DNA from: Manduca sexta | Lineage: Eukaryota; Arthropoda; Insecta; Lepidoptera; Sphingidae | DNA length: 64,000 bases | Direction of reading: 5' to 3' | NCBI RefSeq assembly: GCF_014839805.1 | Contig: NC_051120.1 | Location: forward strand, 4,712,001-4,776,000 | Shown: one piece after another, positions 1 to 11,934 of the stretch | Layout of the letters: each line of letters opens with the position of its first letter | Position numbering within the stretch: position 1 is the stretch's first letter | Notes under the pieces: model-generated | Seen by the model: only the letters and a program-made list of their open reading frames with translations | Databases searched by the model: none | Told to the model about the DNA's origin: nothing | Position numbers and translations under genes: made by a program

Positions 1-84
1 TGAGGTCTCGGATTCGATCTTCGTGTCGAGAAAAGCGGTATTGAGTTTTTATCTACTTACTTACTTACTCATTACCGATTTTAA

Positions 85-205
85 TTTCATTTACTAATAG
101 GAAACTACACAACCCTTGAATCCTATAGGTACCTTTTATACCGAGAAAATATTTATCCCGGAAAAAGTTTTTCACGCGGACAGAACCGTAGGTAAAAGCT
201 AGTAT
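85..205 (-). repeat. rep-F degenerate repeat
   Basis: ACTAATAGGAAACTACAC, GAAAATATTTATCCCGGAAA and TTTTTCACGCGGACAG form the inverse of the 'gcgggtgaaa..ccgggataaa' type common in lepidopteran introns. 17595-17733 is a close second copy. Confidence 0.5.
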
Positions 206-599
206 ATAATATTAAACGTTATTGCATTATATTCCATGAAATCTTTAATTTCTCATTATTTTCTACTCAATTTTTAAACCCATATCAGTTATCTACAGTG
301 ACTAATACCATTAGCAATAGATAGAAGTCAATAATAGTACATCGCGTCGTCTCTTAAGTTTCTAAAGCTCAAGCCAGGATTTGCCCGTGAAAGCACATTG
401 TAATTGGCGAAAGTATAATTTGAATACAATAAGCCACGCATATAATGAATAAAACATGCGGAACGTATTGATTTCAATATTTTTATGCAATACTCATGTA
501 ATTTGGCCGCCGTGTGGGCGTTTTGCACCTCTGGCTTTTCCTAGAATCGTTTTAAGATGGTTCATTTTTGCCTTTCTCTTGTTATGAAAGAGTTAGGTA

Positions 600-782
600 G
601 ATATTGTCTGTGGTTTTTAATTGCTTTGAATGACGAGACGAGCTCGCCGTTCGCCTGATAGTAAGCGGTACGACCGCCTATGAACAGTAGAAACATCAAC
701 CTTGAATTACAAAATATTGTTTGGTATTCTGCTGTGCTCGCCATCCTGAGACATAAGATGATAAGTCTTATTATGTCCAGGG
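600..782 (-). repeat. rep-A, 3' part, inverted
   Basis: TTGCTTTGAATGACGAGACG and TTCGCCTGATAGTAAGC through GTATTCTGCTGTGCTCGCC to TCTTATTATGTCCAG. It lacks the 5' third. Confidence 0.65.
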
Positions 783-1651
783 CCCTTATTCTGTATGATA
801 GTGTAAACGCGTAACGCGGTTGTGTCATGTTATCTTCGAGAAATGTGCGTGGAATGGTATTCTGTAAGCCAAATTTCTATAGTCCTAAACATGATGCGTT
901 GTGTTACGTGCTTGTTACACACTGTCAAAATAACGTGCGGGATAGAGAATAAGGCCCCTGTAGTTACACTGGCTATAGGCTTTTGTCTAGTTTTGAGATA
1001 TTCTGATATAATTATGTTGTTAATATTACTTTATCACTACGTATCTTCTTATTGTATTTTTATTTGGTCGGATATGTTAGTTACTTATTTTTTAGTTTGT
1101 TTCCTTTACAAAGATACGTTATTAGACAGAATTTCGATTAATTAGTTGGGTCATTCTCTTTCGAAGGTCAAAATATTTTAATTATGGACGTAAAATTTAA
1201 AATCATTTCAGTAATTCGCACAAAATGCGCCATTTTTTTAATACCCTTCAACAATTTCACGTATATTTTAAGGGTATTCTGAAATACCCCGAAATATTTT
1301 ACCACTAGGTCAACTCAAACGAATTCAACATTAAATAATATATTTATTGCATCTCGTGAATGCCGTCCTTGGTCCAATTTTATATATTTAAACCTTTATC
1401 ATTTCATTTTTCAATTCGTAAAAGCCCGCTTGTGTAAGAGTGAACCACTTATGAAAGCATCGTAAATATTCTGAATATGCGGTACATTGTGAAATTGCGT
1501 TGGAAAAATCTGTTTTATGTTATCCGTGTTCTGAGAATTTATTTAGTTTGTGTTTCTCATTGGGTTTGCGATGTGGAAAATCAATCAGGCTGCCATGAGT
1601 TTGTAGCAACTTGCATTTACTATCCGGTGCAATGAATATTGAGAACTAGAA

Positions 1652-1924
1652 TTTAGAAAATTTAAACAATATTATTTTATTTCAAAGTAGATTTTTGCTT
1701 ATAATATCTTGTCACACACACAACATTACGCATCTATCCCCGAAAGGGTATTCAGAGGCGCAACCAGTACCCACTTTTCGCCAAATGTGTTCCGTCCTAT
1801 GATGTGATAGGGGGCGAGCCTATCGCCATATCGAGCACAAATTCCAGAATCCGGGCTGATACATTAGAAATAGAAATTTAAATACTATTATTTTAAAGTC
1901 GATTTTGCTTATAATATTTTGTCT
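1652..1924. repeat. 60-bp direct repeat flanking a rep-C fragment
   Basis: AATTTAAACAATATTATTTT .. GATTTTTGCTTATAATATC at 1652-1712 and AATTTAAATACTATTATTTT .. GATTTTGCTTATAATATTT at 1867-1924. Confidence 0.7.
1714..1858 (-). mobile_element. rep-C SINE, 3' half
   Basis: It covers the CGCATCTATCCCCGAAAGGG end to CCGGGCTGAT and lacks the tRNA head. It lies between two copies of a 60-bp direct repeat (1652-1712 and 1867-1924). Confidence 0.7.
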
Positions 1925-2589
1925 TGTTATTGGGTAAAAATGACCTAATGTGCAAGCCGCCTTTGATAGGTCTGTCTGGAAACCTTTGGACAGGTTTATG
2001 GTCACCAGTGTTCCTGATGATGGTAATGACAAATATGGGTTGAAAGGATTAATGATTACTTTTCAGGGTCTCTTCATAATTGCAACATTCATTCTAAAAA
2101 CCTCAATAAAAATGATTGATTTTGGAATTTCTCTTCGCCAATAATGAATTCATCAATTAACATGTCTGGAAAATCAAACCAGAGCTCAATTTGTGTGATT
2201 GTGTTAGAAATTAATTTGCTCTGTTCCAATGTCTAATTGCTCTCTTGAAGTTCAGTAAGTTATTTTGATTATGCCATATTGATTTTGGTTCTTAGTTAAT
2301 GCAAATTTTAGGTAAATTAAAATGTAAAACGTACATTTTCCGATGTGTTATCGTTATATATGTACTAAATGCAAGTCTACTTTTTTTAAAGATATACAGT
2401 CAAGTATAAATGTAGCTGAACAAATTCAAATTACATATCGCCTTTAAACTTATAAAAGTTTTTAAGTTTTTTTTAAGAATCGGTTTTTCTTCACTGAAAG
2501 AAAATTTAAATGGCTTTTCGTTTTATACAAAGATAAAACAAATATTTCGAATGACGTTAATGTGTAAAAGCGATTTAAATTTTTGACTT

Positions 2590-2790
2590 TTTTCAGCCAC
2601 GCTAGCTTTTGTACGCGGCTCCGCGCGCGTGAATTTTTTTATCGGGATAAAAAACTATATCTATAGAACTTAGGAGTAATGTACCTTTCTATTAGTAAGA
2701 ATGTTTAAAATCACTTCAGTGCTTCCAGAGATTAGCCCCTACACATTCACAAACTTTTCCGCTTTATACAATAATATTAGTATAGATATT
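2590..2790 (+). repeat. rep-F degenerate repeat
   Basis: CACGCTAGCTTTTGTACGCG, GCGCGTGAATTTTTTTATCG and CCTTTCTATTAGTAAGAATG. Confidence 0.5.
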
Positions 2791-2894
2791 TCTTACTGTT
2801 ATACTACAGTACTGTACTAAATATAATTTTCAATGTAACCGAAGTTACTACAACTCAAAAAAAGCTTTTTTTACATTTTATTAAAAACTGTCTG

Positions 2895-3128
2895 ACTGTC
2901 TCGGTGGTATAATTGTATTACGGGACGACTGCAGTGCTGTCTCAGGTTCAATACCGGGTCGTGAAAAGTGATATTGGGTTTTTCTACTCAGTATCAGCCC
3001 GGAGAATTTGTACCCTATGTGGCAATAGGCTTGCCTCCTATCATATCACGGGACGGCATACACGTCGTAAAGTCTATGCACCAGTTGCGCCTCTGCCTAT
3101 CCCTTCTTGTATAAAAGGCGTGAATATA
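2895..3128 (+). mobile_element. rep-C SINE
   Basis: Head TGTCTCGGTGGTATAATTG, B box AGGTTCAATACCGGGTCG, the GGGTTTTTCTACTCAGTATC body and the end TATAAAAGGCGTGAATAT. A small internal deletion removes part of the GGAGTCTGG segment. Confidence 0.75.
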
Positions 3129-4142
3129 TGCTGTAAAATACAACAAATAAAATAAACGATCAAAGTTGAGAAGTAAATCACGTAGGAATGTAGTGAATAA
3201 ACAGAAAACTAAGATTCGCTGAGTTTCGTAAGTATGATTGCGTCGGCCACAAACAAAACGTAACTAACATATTTGTGTTTATGAGGGCATAGGAGTCTAT
3301 GTTATAGGCTGAAGCGACAGCGGAAGCGGAAGTTAGTGCAGATAAAGCTAAAATCGGTTACGTAATTAAGAAAGGGCGTAGAAATATATAAGTGGGAAAT
3401 TTAGTTCAAATTATTTGGCTTAGATTGTGTGCGTGTGTAATCGAAATTGATTGGCTAAAAATGGCAAATGTTGCTAGGTTTATTTAGTTGCAAGACAAGT
3501 GTTTGGTTGATTTTTATCATAATATGAAAACATAATCAAAACAATGTTTGATGTCGATAAACCTCCACATAGGCTATTTAAACAAATCATAATGTACTGA
3601 TATGAAAAATGTTATACGTATCAACACAAGTCTAAAAGTCGGCGTCACAAAAAGTTAATAATTCTATATAAAACGCTAAACGCTTATAACTTAACACAAA
3701 CTCTTACTACGTGCGGTGATGTCACTCATCTCAGAGATTTAAGTGTTTGCTTAAGATTTGATGTTTAAAAAGTGGAATTAAAAACTCAACACATTAACAG
3801 CAGTGTAGGAGTTACGTAACTATAGATAAGAAGATAAAATAGTACTCGGGAACGCCAGACGCTTATCGCTTGTTCACCTATATTTGGTACAAGATTTTCT
3901 TTTGTGAATCCCTAAGGTTGAATAAATGTTCGGATGTATAATTTTTTTTAATGTTTTTTCTTGAAGCATTTTTTTATGTATTATGCAGTCAGTGGTAGAA
4001 ATATTAACAAATCGCGTTGGGGTGACAAGGTTCCATATGACTATTATGCATTGCCAAATAGAACCTTATTGCTTCAAGAATACAACTTACTTTTATATAT
4101 TTTTTATAAGTGCACGGAAAAGCGATCCCCGAAGCTGACGCT

Positions 4143-4225
4143 AAGTAGATAGATATGATTACCCCTCGCCAGTCGACACAATTATGCCGGCCTGTTAATG
4201 GTCCCTGCTGTTTCTTCTTATATAA
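4143..4225 (+). repeat. rep-E fragment
   Basis: GATTACCCCTCGCCAGTCGA and CACAATTATGCCGGCCTGTT. Confidence 0.5.
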
Positions 4226-4774
4226 CACCTGATCCGGAAAATCGTTAGAAAACGGACATATCCAGCTTTTACTTAAGCAAGAAGCAATTACATTTCACGA
4301 TAAATACATTATTAATATATGCTGATAGCATACAATTGAAATTTATTCCCCCTTTCCATTTTACCTTAATGGTTAGTAAACCGAATTAGTCGGACTAATT
4401 TCTCTAACTAACCACCAACGATGTTTAATTATAGCGAAAATGTTAACAATAAGCCTTATTACTATCACCATGAGGACTGTTATTCTTCGTACGATCGTTG
4501 TTCATAATTAATTATACGCGATAAAGGAATAAAAGCTCTATTAGTAGGGATATAGAGTTGATTGTAACGTGTTAGATTAATCGATTAAATAGATTGATAT
4601 CGCATAGATTAACAAATTTCCCTTTTAAGGTTTTTGATAATTATGTTTTTTATCATTAAATATCGTTTAGTTCTCAGGGTTTTAATAAGCTATCGTTTAC
4701 AATATTAATTATTTCTGTCTTGAAGACATAAAATAGTTAATTATGTCGGCATGACGACGTAAAACTTTAACTAA

Positions 4775-5050
4775 ATGGTAGGTGTTTTTCTATACGAGCA
4801 GAACAAAGTGTTCCCTCTACACCAGATGGTAAGTGGAATGGTGTCCAATAGAATGTCGACTGACGAGAGATGATTACCCCTCAACAGTCGGAATAATTAT
4901 GCCGGCTTTTTAGAACCGAATATACACAGCCTGATATCGGAACACACTTACGTGGGCCACTATGGCAGGTTTTAACACCTTGTGTACGGTGATCGCTATC
5001 CGGACGGATGTAAAACATATCCTACCATCCAGTGCTGGATTTTTTTTTAT
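4775..5050 (+). repeat. rep-E repeat, near full length
   Basis: CAGATGGTAAGTGGAATGGT, GATGATTACCCCTCAACAGT, AATTATGCCGGC, CACTATGGCAGGTTTTAACA and CGCTATCCGGACGGATGTA. The 59905 copy shows the same order without this copy's uninterrupted middle. Confidence 0.62.
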
Positions 5051-5205
5051 AAGTGTAGGTAACATTTGGTAGGTTTATTTATGTAGGTTTCTAAAATACT
5101 TAATCATTTACCTTTTTTTTGTATTATGAAAGGCACTAAAGTTAAATAAACGAATGATTAATTAAATCGAGTGAGCGTCCTCTGAAATCTGCCGCCCCTA
5201 AGAGG

Positions 5206-5227
5206 CTAACCTAACCTAACCTAACCT
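5206..5227. repeat. interstitial telomere-type repeat (CCTAA)4
   Basis: Four CTAAC units in a row. This equals the TTAGG insect telomere repeat on the other strand and follows GCCGCCCCTAAGAGG. Confidence 0.8.
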
Positions 5228-5529
5228 ATACGGCCTATTTACAAATTCAGGACTGCTACCACCAGTTTTTTATGTATGTATTGTTAGACCTAGCACTGAA
5301 ATTTCTATTTCCGCTGCCAAGCAATAATGTGCATTATTATGTTCTCGTTTCAAGTAAAATAAATCGGCGTACAAAAATTATATTAAGAGAATTTTAATTA
5401 TGTACCTTCTTGATTTAACTACTAAAAATTTTCTTTCTAATATTTGCACACAATATCACAGTGTGACCCAGGATCGTCTTTAAAACTCTTTAGAGGTATT
5501 AAATACAACTAACTTGCGGATTTTATCAC

Positions 5530-6062
5530 AATTTTTATATTATAATTTTTTCCCGACGTTTCTAAGACTGCAGCCTTCATGGTCACGGGACGGACTGAGG
5601 TTTTGGTCATCCGAAAAGTCAGTTACAATATCTACCTACATTTTCCATATATATATAACGGTAGGCTTGGTGTATGGTCGTTATCGTCTTCCATATCTTG
5701 TTAGTGCTAAGTATCATGGGCGTATGTGGGGATATGTCGGATCACAATAGCCGATGTTAGATTTTAGTAGTTGTAGTTTTTGTCCCAAAACAATTATAAT
5801 TCCAACAACACAAACTACTACGGAACGCGAGACAGTCTCCACGCACCCACAGCACTAGTCTCCAATAATATTATTTGATCACTTGATCTAAACCCACTGA
5901 ATTACTAATTTTTCATAGGCTTGTCATTCTCTTTGACTGCTAGCTTTCCGGCCTTCTTGATGTCGTCTGACATCCTCATTGCGCTGTGTAGCGAAGATTC
6001 TGTCGAATGCCATAAGATGGCGTTGGCGTTCCATTTAAAAATCAACTCGATGACGACATATA
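5530..6062 (-). repeat. rep-I repeat with a terminal ORF tail
   Basis: It shares about 420 bp with 34868-35282 in opposite orientation. On the - strand a frame reads VVIELIFKWNANAILWHSTE then SSLHSAMRMSDDIKKAGKLA and VKENDKPMKN, stop. The 5530-5640 edge (CGACGTTTCTAAGACTGCAG, TTCATGGTCACGGGACGG) has short relatives at 33800-33850 and 42590-42660. I do not recognise the protein. Confidence 0.6.
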
Positions 6063-6065
6063 TAT

Positions 6066-6122
6066 ATTTTTTTAACCGACTTAAAAAAGGGGGTTATCGA
6101 TTCGACGTGAATGTTTTTTTTT
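6066..6122 (+). repeat. conserved 'TTAACCGACTTaAAAAAG' insect repeat
   Basis: TTAACCGACTTAAAAAAGGG and GGTTATCGATTCGACGTGA followed by a T run. The inverted relative is at 32422-32482. Confidence 0.55.
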
Positions 6123-6477
6123 TTATTTTTAGCTTAACCCTTAACAGGCTTTAGTCGCTAGCACAATAAATAGTAATAAATGTTTCTCATGTAAGTGTTA
6201 ACGTAAACCACGTGGGATGGTGTGGGTTGGCGCTAATTTGTACAGATTTCGTCATTTACCAATGCTGCAATGATATTAGGATGGTAATGATTCATTGGCT
6301 TAAAGTTGGTTAGGTAATGAAGTACGTAAGACGTAGGCCTGGTTAACAAATTAGGTATCAATATTTTGCTGTCGGTACCAGACAATTCTGGGATATAAAT
6401 AGCCCGAATAACATAAATCTTGAAATATAATAGTGTAGTATATATTTTTTGTCATATATTTGATATTAACAAATTTG

Positions 6478-6600
6478 TTTTCCCTGAGACTCGGCGAGCT
6501 TCACCGCTCGGTGTCATAATGCGTGCCACTGCTGATCCTGGCTTACAGGAGTTGTAGTAGTCTGAGGGCGGAAAAGTCTCTAAAAGATACGTCTATGGTT
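6478..6600 (+). repeat. rep-M repeat, second copy
   Basis: CGGCGAGCTTCACCGCTCGG, ATAATGCGTGCCACTGCTGA and AGGAGTTGTAGTAG. Confidence 0.55.
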
Positions 6601-6705
6601 GTCACGAATATGGTTCCTTCAATGCATTTAGGCAAGCCAGCATAATTGTAGGGACTGTCAAAATTGTATTTCGACTACATCGTATAATTTTATAATCATT
6701 TTCAG

Positions 6706-7003
6706 CTTTGTATTATATACCGTCCCGCCGTTGGTCACGGGTCTCCTCTACTACTGAGAGGGATTAGGCCTTAGTCCACCACACTGGCGTAGTGCGGATT
6801 AGCAGACTTCACATACCCTCAAAATTCTTTTAGAGAACTTCTCAGGTATGCAGGTTTCCTCACGATGTTTTCCATCACCATTAAAGTAAGCGATCATTGA
6901 AAAAGAATACACAAATCACTTTAGAAAATTCAGAGGTTTGCGCTCTTAGTTTATGAACCTGCGGACACTCAATTCGGCAGGCCGCTCCACTAGACTATCA
7001 CCG
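6706..7003 (-). mobile_element. rep-B SINE, near full length
   Basis: Inverted copy from TATACCGTCCCGCCGTTGGT through CCTCTACTACTGAGAGGGAT and CAGGTTTCCTCACGATG to a tRNA-like head in CCACTAGACTATCACCGC. Confidence 0.75.
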
Positions 7004-7489
7004 CTTCATTACTGCACTATATTTATTATTAGTCTAAAATTACTCAGCCAAGCCAAAACATATATCATATTAATATTTCAATACAGTTTTTACGAAGATT
7101 CGCCCAATAAAATGACTTTGTAACAAAAAGGCGTATTTCCCGCCAAATTAAAATGTAAAAGCCATATTTTCCGAGAAATGAAAGCGCTTTCGTGGCCCGT
7201 GACCACATGTTGGCCTACTTTGGCCCAATCATCGTCCAAATACGGCAAATACTAATGTGGCCAATGTTTTTGTTTTGTGTCAGTTAATTATTCTCTTTAA
7301 CGAGTTTTTAATTTATCAAAATTGACGTATTTATTTGGCGCTGATCTTATATGGAATTAATAATTTGAGACTCCGAGGCGGCAACTGTGAAGATGTTTTA
7401 AGAGGAATAAAATACCGTAAAATGGGATTTATAGTTTAGAAACTTAATTGGTAACAAATTAACGTTTTCATAATTTAGTATAGCGCTGT

Positions 7490-7722
7490 ACGACATCACT
7501 CGTTGGTTCTAGGTTCAAATCTCGAGGAAAATTATATTGGGTTTTTCTGGTCAATATCAGACCGGAGCCTGGAATTGGTGTTCTATGACAATAGAACACC
7601 AATTCCAGGCCAGCCCCATTGCTCAGCCCCATCACATTATAGGATGAAATACACAGGCGAAAAGTAGGTGTCTTGGTTACACCTCTGCCGACCCCTTTGA
7701 GGATATAGGCGTGGTGTTTTTG
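7490..7722 (+). mobile_element. rep-C SINE carrying an internal foldback
   Basis: B-box region TAGGTTCAAATCTCGAGG, GGGTTTTTCTGGTCAATATC, then the 19-bp hairpin, followed by CATCACATTATAGGATGAAA and CACCTCTGCCGACCCCTTTG. Head diverged. Confidence 0.7.
7568..7609. repeat. perfect 19-bp inverted repeat with 4-nt loop inside a SINE
   Basis: The arms CCTGGAATTGGTGTTCTAT (7568-7586) and its exact complement (7591-7609) flank GACA. The host rep-C copy normally has a single GTCTGGAATTTGTGCCCGAT here, so the second arm is an inverted local copy. Confidence 0.9.
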
Positions 7723-8004
7723 TTTATAGAGATTATTTTTATGAGATTTAGCTGGTCAAATTAGTTAAGCGGTTATAGTGCCATATTAATAAATCAATAT
7801 CAACTTTAAGTCGGGTTTCAAGTAGAGATTTATTGAATTGAATTGTTTTAAACAAAGCTTAAATTATCATTTAAGAGCTTGTTCTCAGCTAACGCTGTTA
7901 AATAAATATAACTCAGCTGTCATAATCCGTCACAAGGTAAGTTAAGATATTAAAATGTTCCCGTGTTTAAGCTGATATTAATTTGGTTATATTACAACAC
8001 CAAT

Positions 8005-8088
8005 ACAAATACACTCACGCCTTTTACCCCGAAGAGGTAGGCAGAAGCGCAACTGATGCACTCATTATTCGCCGTGTATATTCCATAT
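8005..8088 (-). mobile_element. rep-C SINE, 3' fragment
   Basis: CACGCCTTTTACCCCGAAGA and GCGCAACTGATGCACTCATT match the family end. It is joined directly to a rep-E fragment. Confidence 0.55.
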
Positions 8089-8094
8089 GGGTTC

Positions 8095-8145
8095 AAACAA
8101 GCCGGCATAATTGTGTCAACTGGTGAGGAATAAACATCACCTTAG
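8095..8145 (-). repeat. rep-E fragment
   Basis: AAGCCGGCATAATTGTGTCA and ACTGGTGAGGAATAAACATC in inverse orientation, next to a rep-C tip. Confidence 0.45.
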
Positions 8146-8220
8146 TCATCACTCTCTAAAGCCTCTTCCTTACCATCAAGTATAAAGTGCAAGAGGTTAT
8201 ACAATTTCGTACAAATATTC

Positions 8221-8302
8221 AATCCAACATTTCCAAAACTAGTCCAAACATTGGCCCCAACATTGTCCCCAACATTGGCCCAACATTTGCGTCCAACATG
8301 AG
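8221..8302. repeat. degenerate 12-bp minisatellite
   Basis: About six imperfect units of CCAACATTGGCC/TCCAACATTTGC. A 60-codon reading frame through it is a by-product of the repeat. Confidence 0.6.
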
Positions 8303-8867
8303 AACGTGACATGTCGCGCGCCATCTTCGTTAATATTCACCATAAACAGAACATAAGCTATAACAGCTAACCATTTCACCTCGATCGCTTTCCACACTCG
8401 TTCGATTTACATTTGAGTGCTTATGGTTTTAAAATTTATATGGTATTGATAAGTATATTTGATATTATATTTTGATGTTTATAGTAGCTTCTGCTCGCGG
8501 ATTTGTCTGCATAAAATATAGATTTATATAATTAAACAATATTTTCAGAAGTAGGGCAACCAAATTTCGTTTAATGGTTGTCTTCATAAACGATCCGAAT
8601 CTTAATCTTCGATCCGATCTTGAGGATAAATGAATCACAATAAGTAATTTTTAAGTATATATACATTCTCGCTATAGATCAATAAATCGATTAGAATCGT
8701 TTATTGAAAACGATGGTAAGTTAAAGTTAGACTGTATACCTTATTACGGGGAGATAAAGTTTACAATCGCGGTGCTGTATTAGATTTTAAGAAATGATAA
8801 CTGTCTAGTCCTACTATTGTCATAATTTTGTCCCCTTTGCTTTTTTATGTACAGCAATGTCACCCAA

Positions 8868-8962
8868 GGCATCTAATGGTACGCGAGTACGGACAATGTC
8901 GACTGACGAGAGATGATTACCCCTCACCAGTCGCAATAATTATGCCGGCTTATTTGTCTCTG
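8868..8962 (+). repeat. rep-E fragment
   Basis: ATGTCGACTGACGAGAGATG, ATTACCCCTCACCAGTCGC and AATAATTATGCCGGCTTA. Confidence 0.55.
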
Positions 8963-9447
8963 ATGGTTTTATATAAGCTATAATATGAAACGTTATACTG
9001 AAGCCCTATTGCGATGCAGAAGTAACTTAAACGATCTTTTCGAAGCATTACTCGTGACTAATTTATCAAAACCAAAGCAATACGATACTACTGAATTAAA
9101 AAGCTATTCCCTATCGATGGATTTCTATACAAATTTATTCGTATTTAATTATATTTACATATAATTCTCGTTATATCGAAACGAAATAACTCAGTATTAA
9201 GCCCGGGTTCTTTTAAATCGTTGTTCCTTTATGAAGTTGGTTAATCAATGCTTTTACAAACGTTTTCAAGCGATTTGTAGTCCATAAGGTTCAATATCGT
9301 CTGTTTTATTATAATTTATGTATCGTTTAGAACATATGTTAGAACATTTAACATCAACGCTTCATATTTAAATGAGGTAGTGTATTTGCTAAGTTCTTAA
9401 TGGTATTAGTCACATAATACTGTAGGTACTAAGAATCCCAGTTGACT

Positions 9448-9700
9448 ACCTCGGTGGAGTAGTTATACGTACATAGTACAAGTAATACGACGAGGAATAT
9501 AGCGTTGAGGTCCTAGGTTCGAATCCATGGTAGAGCCAAAAATAAGGGGATTGGGGTTACAACTTAAAAAATACACTTTCGCAGCTCGGAGTAGGAAAGT
9601 TAGCGGTGTGATACCCCCGTGCCTCGGAAAGCACGTAAAGCCGTTGGTCCTGCGCCTGATCTCTCTCCGGTTCTCCGGACAAGCGGTCAATATTGACCAT
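9448..9700 (+). mobile_element. rep-H tRNA-headed SINE
   Basis: The head CTACCTCGGTGGAGTAGTTA and B box TAGGTTCGAATCCATGG precede a distinct body: TCGCAGCTCGGAGTAGGAAA, CCCCCGTGCCTCGGAAAGCA and CCGTTGGTCCTGCGCCTGAT. The head resembles rep-C but the body differs. It runs into a rep-J fragment. Confidence 0.6.
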
Positions 9701-9792
9701 ACTAGTCAGTTTGAATGGATTGCAGTTAAATTCAGTTAAACACAGTTAATATTCGGAACGCCAAATCTAGTACGTAGTACATATACATGGTA
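9689..9792 (+). repeat. rep-J fragment
   Basis: CAGTTTGAATGGATTGCAGT and CGGAACGCCAAATCTAGTAC match 11330-11405. Confidence 0.5.
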
Positions 9793-10058
9793 TCAAGTGT
9801 TTTCAAATCCAAAGTCAACGATAAATGTAAGGACCATTCTAACTCGCTTCCATTAAACGCGACGTAGTAAATAAAGGAATTTTAAACACCACATAAAATG
9901 CTAGCGCTCGCGCGGCGTGGACAGTGCGTTTGTCGTAAAAATGTCGTTCCTCTATGGTTTACGGCGCACCCCCCATAAGCTCCCATGAATTTGTATGAAG
10001 CTAGCCATTCCCGTGTTGGTTTTGGTTTTATTGAATTTTCTGTAAGTGTTTTGTGTTT

Positions 10059-10362
10059 ATTGGTAGGTCTCTCATATGTGAGAGTTCGCCTGGGGAGGTA
10101 CTGCCGCAATGTCTAATCTTCCAAGCAGCAGTGTGTAGTCACTGTTGTGTTCCGGTTTGAAGGACATTGTAGCCAGTGTAATTACTGGAGATAATAAAAC
10201 TTAATATCTCATGACTCAAGATGGCGAGTTCAGTGAAATACCAAACAATACTTTGTAATTCAAGGTGTTGGATGGTGTTTTTACTGTTTATAGACGGTCT
10301 TAGCACTTCCCATCAGGCGAACGGCAAGCTCGTCTCGTCATTCAAAGCAAAAAATAATTGCT
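10059..10362 (+). repeat. rep-A interspersed repeat, full-length reference copy
   Basis: It starts TTGGTAGGTCTCTCATATGT, then GAGTTCGCCTGGGGAGGTAC, AGCAGTGTGTAGTCACTG, TGTTCCGGTTTGAAGGACAT, a CATCTCATG-like middle and AAGGTGTTGGATGGTG. The end CCATCAGGCGAACGGCAAGC, TCGTCTCGTCATTCAAAGC runs into an A-rich tail. No tRNA boxes are visible. The 3' end resembles LINE tails, so I read it as a SINE or short LINE derivative. Confidence 0.7.
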
Positions 10363-11084
10363 TTATCCTATTTAGATATATAACTGGTGCTAAAAACTTA
10401 AGTACTTAGAGTATGTTACTATCAATTTTGTGAACCCATTATGTTTTATGTCTCTGTATCACCCCAGGTTGGCTAGTAGAGAATGCTTTTAGCATTAAGT
10501 GTGCCATTACATACTCTACATGAAGTGCATATAGAAATAAATAAACCAGTGAATTTGAAAAATAAGAAAGCATCATTTTGTTTTCATAAAATAACTATAA
10601 AGTTGAAGTATCATACAAAACTCAGCTTCAATAAATATTTGATCACTAAGGCTCTAATGAAAGTTAATTTGTTTTTTATTTATATTATTACGCAGAACAA
10701 TTGATATTTTGCAGGTAACAAAAAGATATTTTAATCGCAAATGTCACTCTAGCCGTAGTTACTACAACGTAAAAGAAATATCCATGTTCCTTTAATGTTA
10801 TGCGGTAAAAACTAATAATTTCTAATAAGTTACCAAGTTGGAAAGCCTGAAGGATAAATAAACATTACTTAACAGTACAAACTAGGTTTTATTCCACCGA
10901 CTCGCGCGAGTTACTAGCACCCGTCTGAATAGATCATTATCGCATTCAATGCGTCCGCTCGTGCAGTTTACACATTTGAATTGAATTTCGAGTCGCCGTT
11001 TGATTCGAGTTTCTACTTTTTAAAAGAATATGGCGTCGTATATTTAGTTAAGGCCTAGTTTCACATGTTTCTATAATTTTTTAG

Positions 11085-11425
11085 TGTATGTAAAATTGAC
11101 GTATATAGATAGACACGAACGTCCATGTAAACTATTTGTTCAAAATCTGAACTAAAATGGCAACCAAAATGTTACTGTCATACTTAATCTATTTATTCAC
11201 TTAAATAACAAATAAATTGACTTATTTCACTAATATATTTAATTCACATCCAATTTTGCACTTAGCGTTTTATATTATGAGCGCCACTCCGTACACAGCC
11301 ACAAACATCAATATTGACACCATACTAAAATCAGTTTGAATGGATAACAGTTCAATTCAGTTGAACACAGTGAACGTTCGGAACGCCAAATCTAATACGT
11401 AGTATATATATCGATGGAATATAAG
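11085..11425 (+). repeat. rep-J repeat, long copy
   Basis: It shares TGAACTAAAATGGCAACC, TCTATTTATTCACTTAAA, CACTCCGTACACAGCCAC and GAACGCCAAATCTAATACGT in the same order with 42705-43005. No ORF; class unknown. Confidence 0.55.
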
Positions 11426-11934
11426 GAGCTTTCATTTAAAAATCATAGGTACATTCTTAATGTTTTGATATTTCCCATAACTTCTTAATCTATGAAAATG
11501 TTCGTGAAACTGTTATGTTTAAAAAAGAATCCTTTTTTACCAATTTAAAACCGTCTACATTTAAAATTAGTATTGTAGCTATATTTCTAAGATTTTTTTT
11601 TTTTTTGTATAATATTGTATGCTTTTATCAAATTAAGTACAATTTTTCGATAAAATAATTTCTGCTTTGTGAAATACCTCACAATAATTATAACCTTTTA
11701 CTCTAATTATTTATTTATTAATTATACACTTTTAGTAATTAACTAGTATAACGGCGCAATGTTTAGGAATACAATCTAGTTTTTATGCTTGTATATTTTA
11801 TAATTGGCTTTAATTTTGATTGTAATCTATTTTACATCTTAATTATATTAAATAAATAGAAATAAATAGTACAGAGAAGTACTTAATGCCAAAAACATTG
11901 TCTACCAGTCGACCATAGTCTGACTAATTATCAC

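Larger units (their letters stand above)
206..4142. other. upstream region, mostly unrecognised
   Basis: Apart from the listed rep-A, rep-C and rep-F copies, 783-1650, 1925-2590 and 3129-4142 show only AT-rich sequence. The frames found here are short, hydrophobic and AT-driven, with no family signature. Confidence 0.5.

Noticed and set aside
822..1145. 107-codon + strand frame rich in hydrophobic residues
   Set aside because: AT-driven composition, no family motif, no splice context, and it overlaps no conserved block. The hydrophobicity follows from T-rich codons.
8142..8324. 60-codon frame with repeated Gly-Ala-Asn-Val pattern
   Set aside because: It is the translation of a 12-bp minisatellite, so the protein repeat is a by-product.
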